Positions 63,984 to 64,000 of a DNA stretch of 64,000 bases are shown one piece after another. The notes below the pieces were generated by a model. It was given only the letters and a program-made list of their open reading frames with translations, was not told where the DNA came from and ran no database searches. Every line of letters begins with the position of its first letter. Position 1 is the first letter of the stretch. This stretch comes from JBCCCJ01 sp039029315 (GTDB lineage Bacteria; Bacteroidota; Bacteroidia; J057). Both the position numbers and the translations under genes were made by a program. The DNA lies in NCBI GenBank assembly GCA_039029315.1, contig JBCCGK010000003.1, positions 137,361-201,360 of the forward strand. Direction: 5' to 3'.

Positions 63984-64000
63984 GTAAAAACCGCCAATCG

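Noticed and set aside
63788..63997. Minus-strand frame of 69 codons at the right edge
   Set aside because: Its first codons run through the perfect hairpin at 63958-63983; this looks like a spurious frame over an intergenic palindrome.

Overview
The window is a 64 kb stretch of a member of the Bacteroidota, most likely a marine or surface-associated gliding lineage of the Saprospirales/Lewinellaceae or Cytophagales type. The support is two large secreted proteins with type IX secretion (T9SS) type A sorting domains, a stand-alone gliding-motility-type C-terminal domain, a SusC/SusD pair with a one-protein hybrid two-component regulator, many lipoproteins, and promoter candidates of the TAnnTTTG type. 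The exact taxon cannot be fixed from this sequence.

Left part (1-32.5 kb), mostly ordinary chromosome. It starts with the 3' part of a T9SS-secreted adhesin-like protein. A BlaI/M56-peptidase/DUF6624 operon, a DUF2071 protein, an unknown lipoprotein, an orphan LolD/MacB-type ATPase and a DUF6728-mgtE pair follow. At 10.5-20.0 kb a plus-strand run holds DUF4956, a CotH-kinase/beta-helix protein, a secreted sugar dehydrogenase with PKD and T9SS domains, a VTC-domain protein, a TPR lipoprotein and a Stf0-type sulfotransferase. Then come a cupin-like protein, a minimal CHU_C-type protein, a Na+/dicarboxylate symporter, a protein phosphatase, the ileS-dksA-lspA group, a lipoprotein/transglutaminase pair and a class A penicillin-binding protein.

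Middle part (32.5-37.7 kb), a scrap-yard island. It holds two truncated RHS tips with candidate immunity genes, a ParE/RelE-type toxin-antitoxin pair, two kinds of small non-coding mobile element or repeat, and a membrane-protein gene broken by seven short TCCCG...CGGGA palindromes. Cutting out exactly one 16-bp palindrome restores the reading frame there. The second RHS tip begins directly after the stop codon of the TRAP transporter gene dctM.

Right part (37.7-64 kb), transport and polysaccharide use. A TRAP transporter (dctPQM, minus strand) is followed on the plus strand by two paralogous di-heme cytochrome c peroxidase lipoproteins. These flank a LytS/LytR-type two-component pair and a repeat-rich gap with a 161-bp palindromic element that is also present, inverted, at 2.9 kb. 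From 62.5 down to 45.8 kb lies one minus-strand polysaccharide utilisation locus: hybrid two-component sensor, SusC, SusD, a SusE/F-position lipoprotein, a 1164-residue sulfatase-CBM-GH10-CBM fusion, an aldose-epimerase-like lipoprotein and a second sulfatase lipoprotein. The natural reading is uptake and breakdown of a sulfated xylan or xylan-like glycan. A divergent FadR/GntR-type regulator is preceded by two TTGGTAAACCAA operators that resemble the hexuronate (ExuR/UxuR) type, which hints at a uronic acid in the substrate. The sulfatase-xylanase fusion is the most unusual enzyme here, and the palindrome-broken gene is the most unusual DNA structure.
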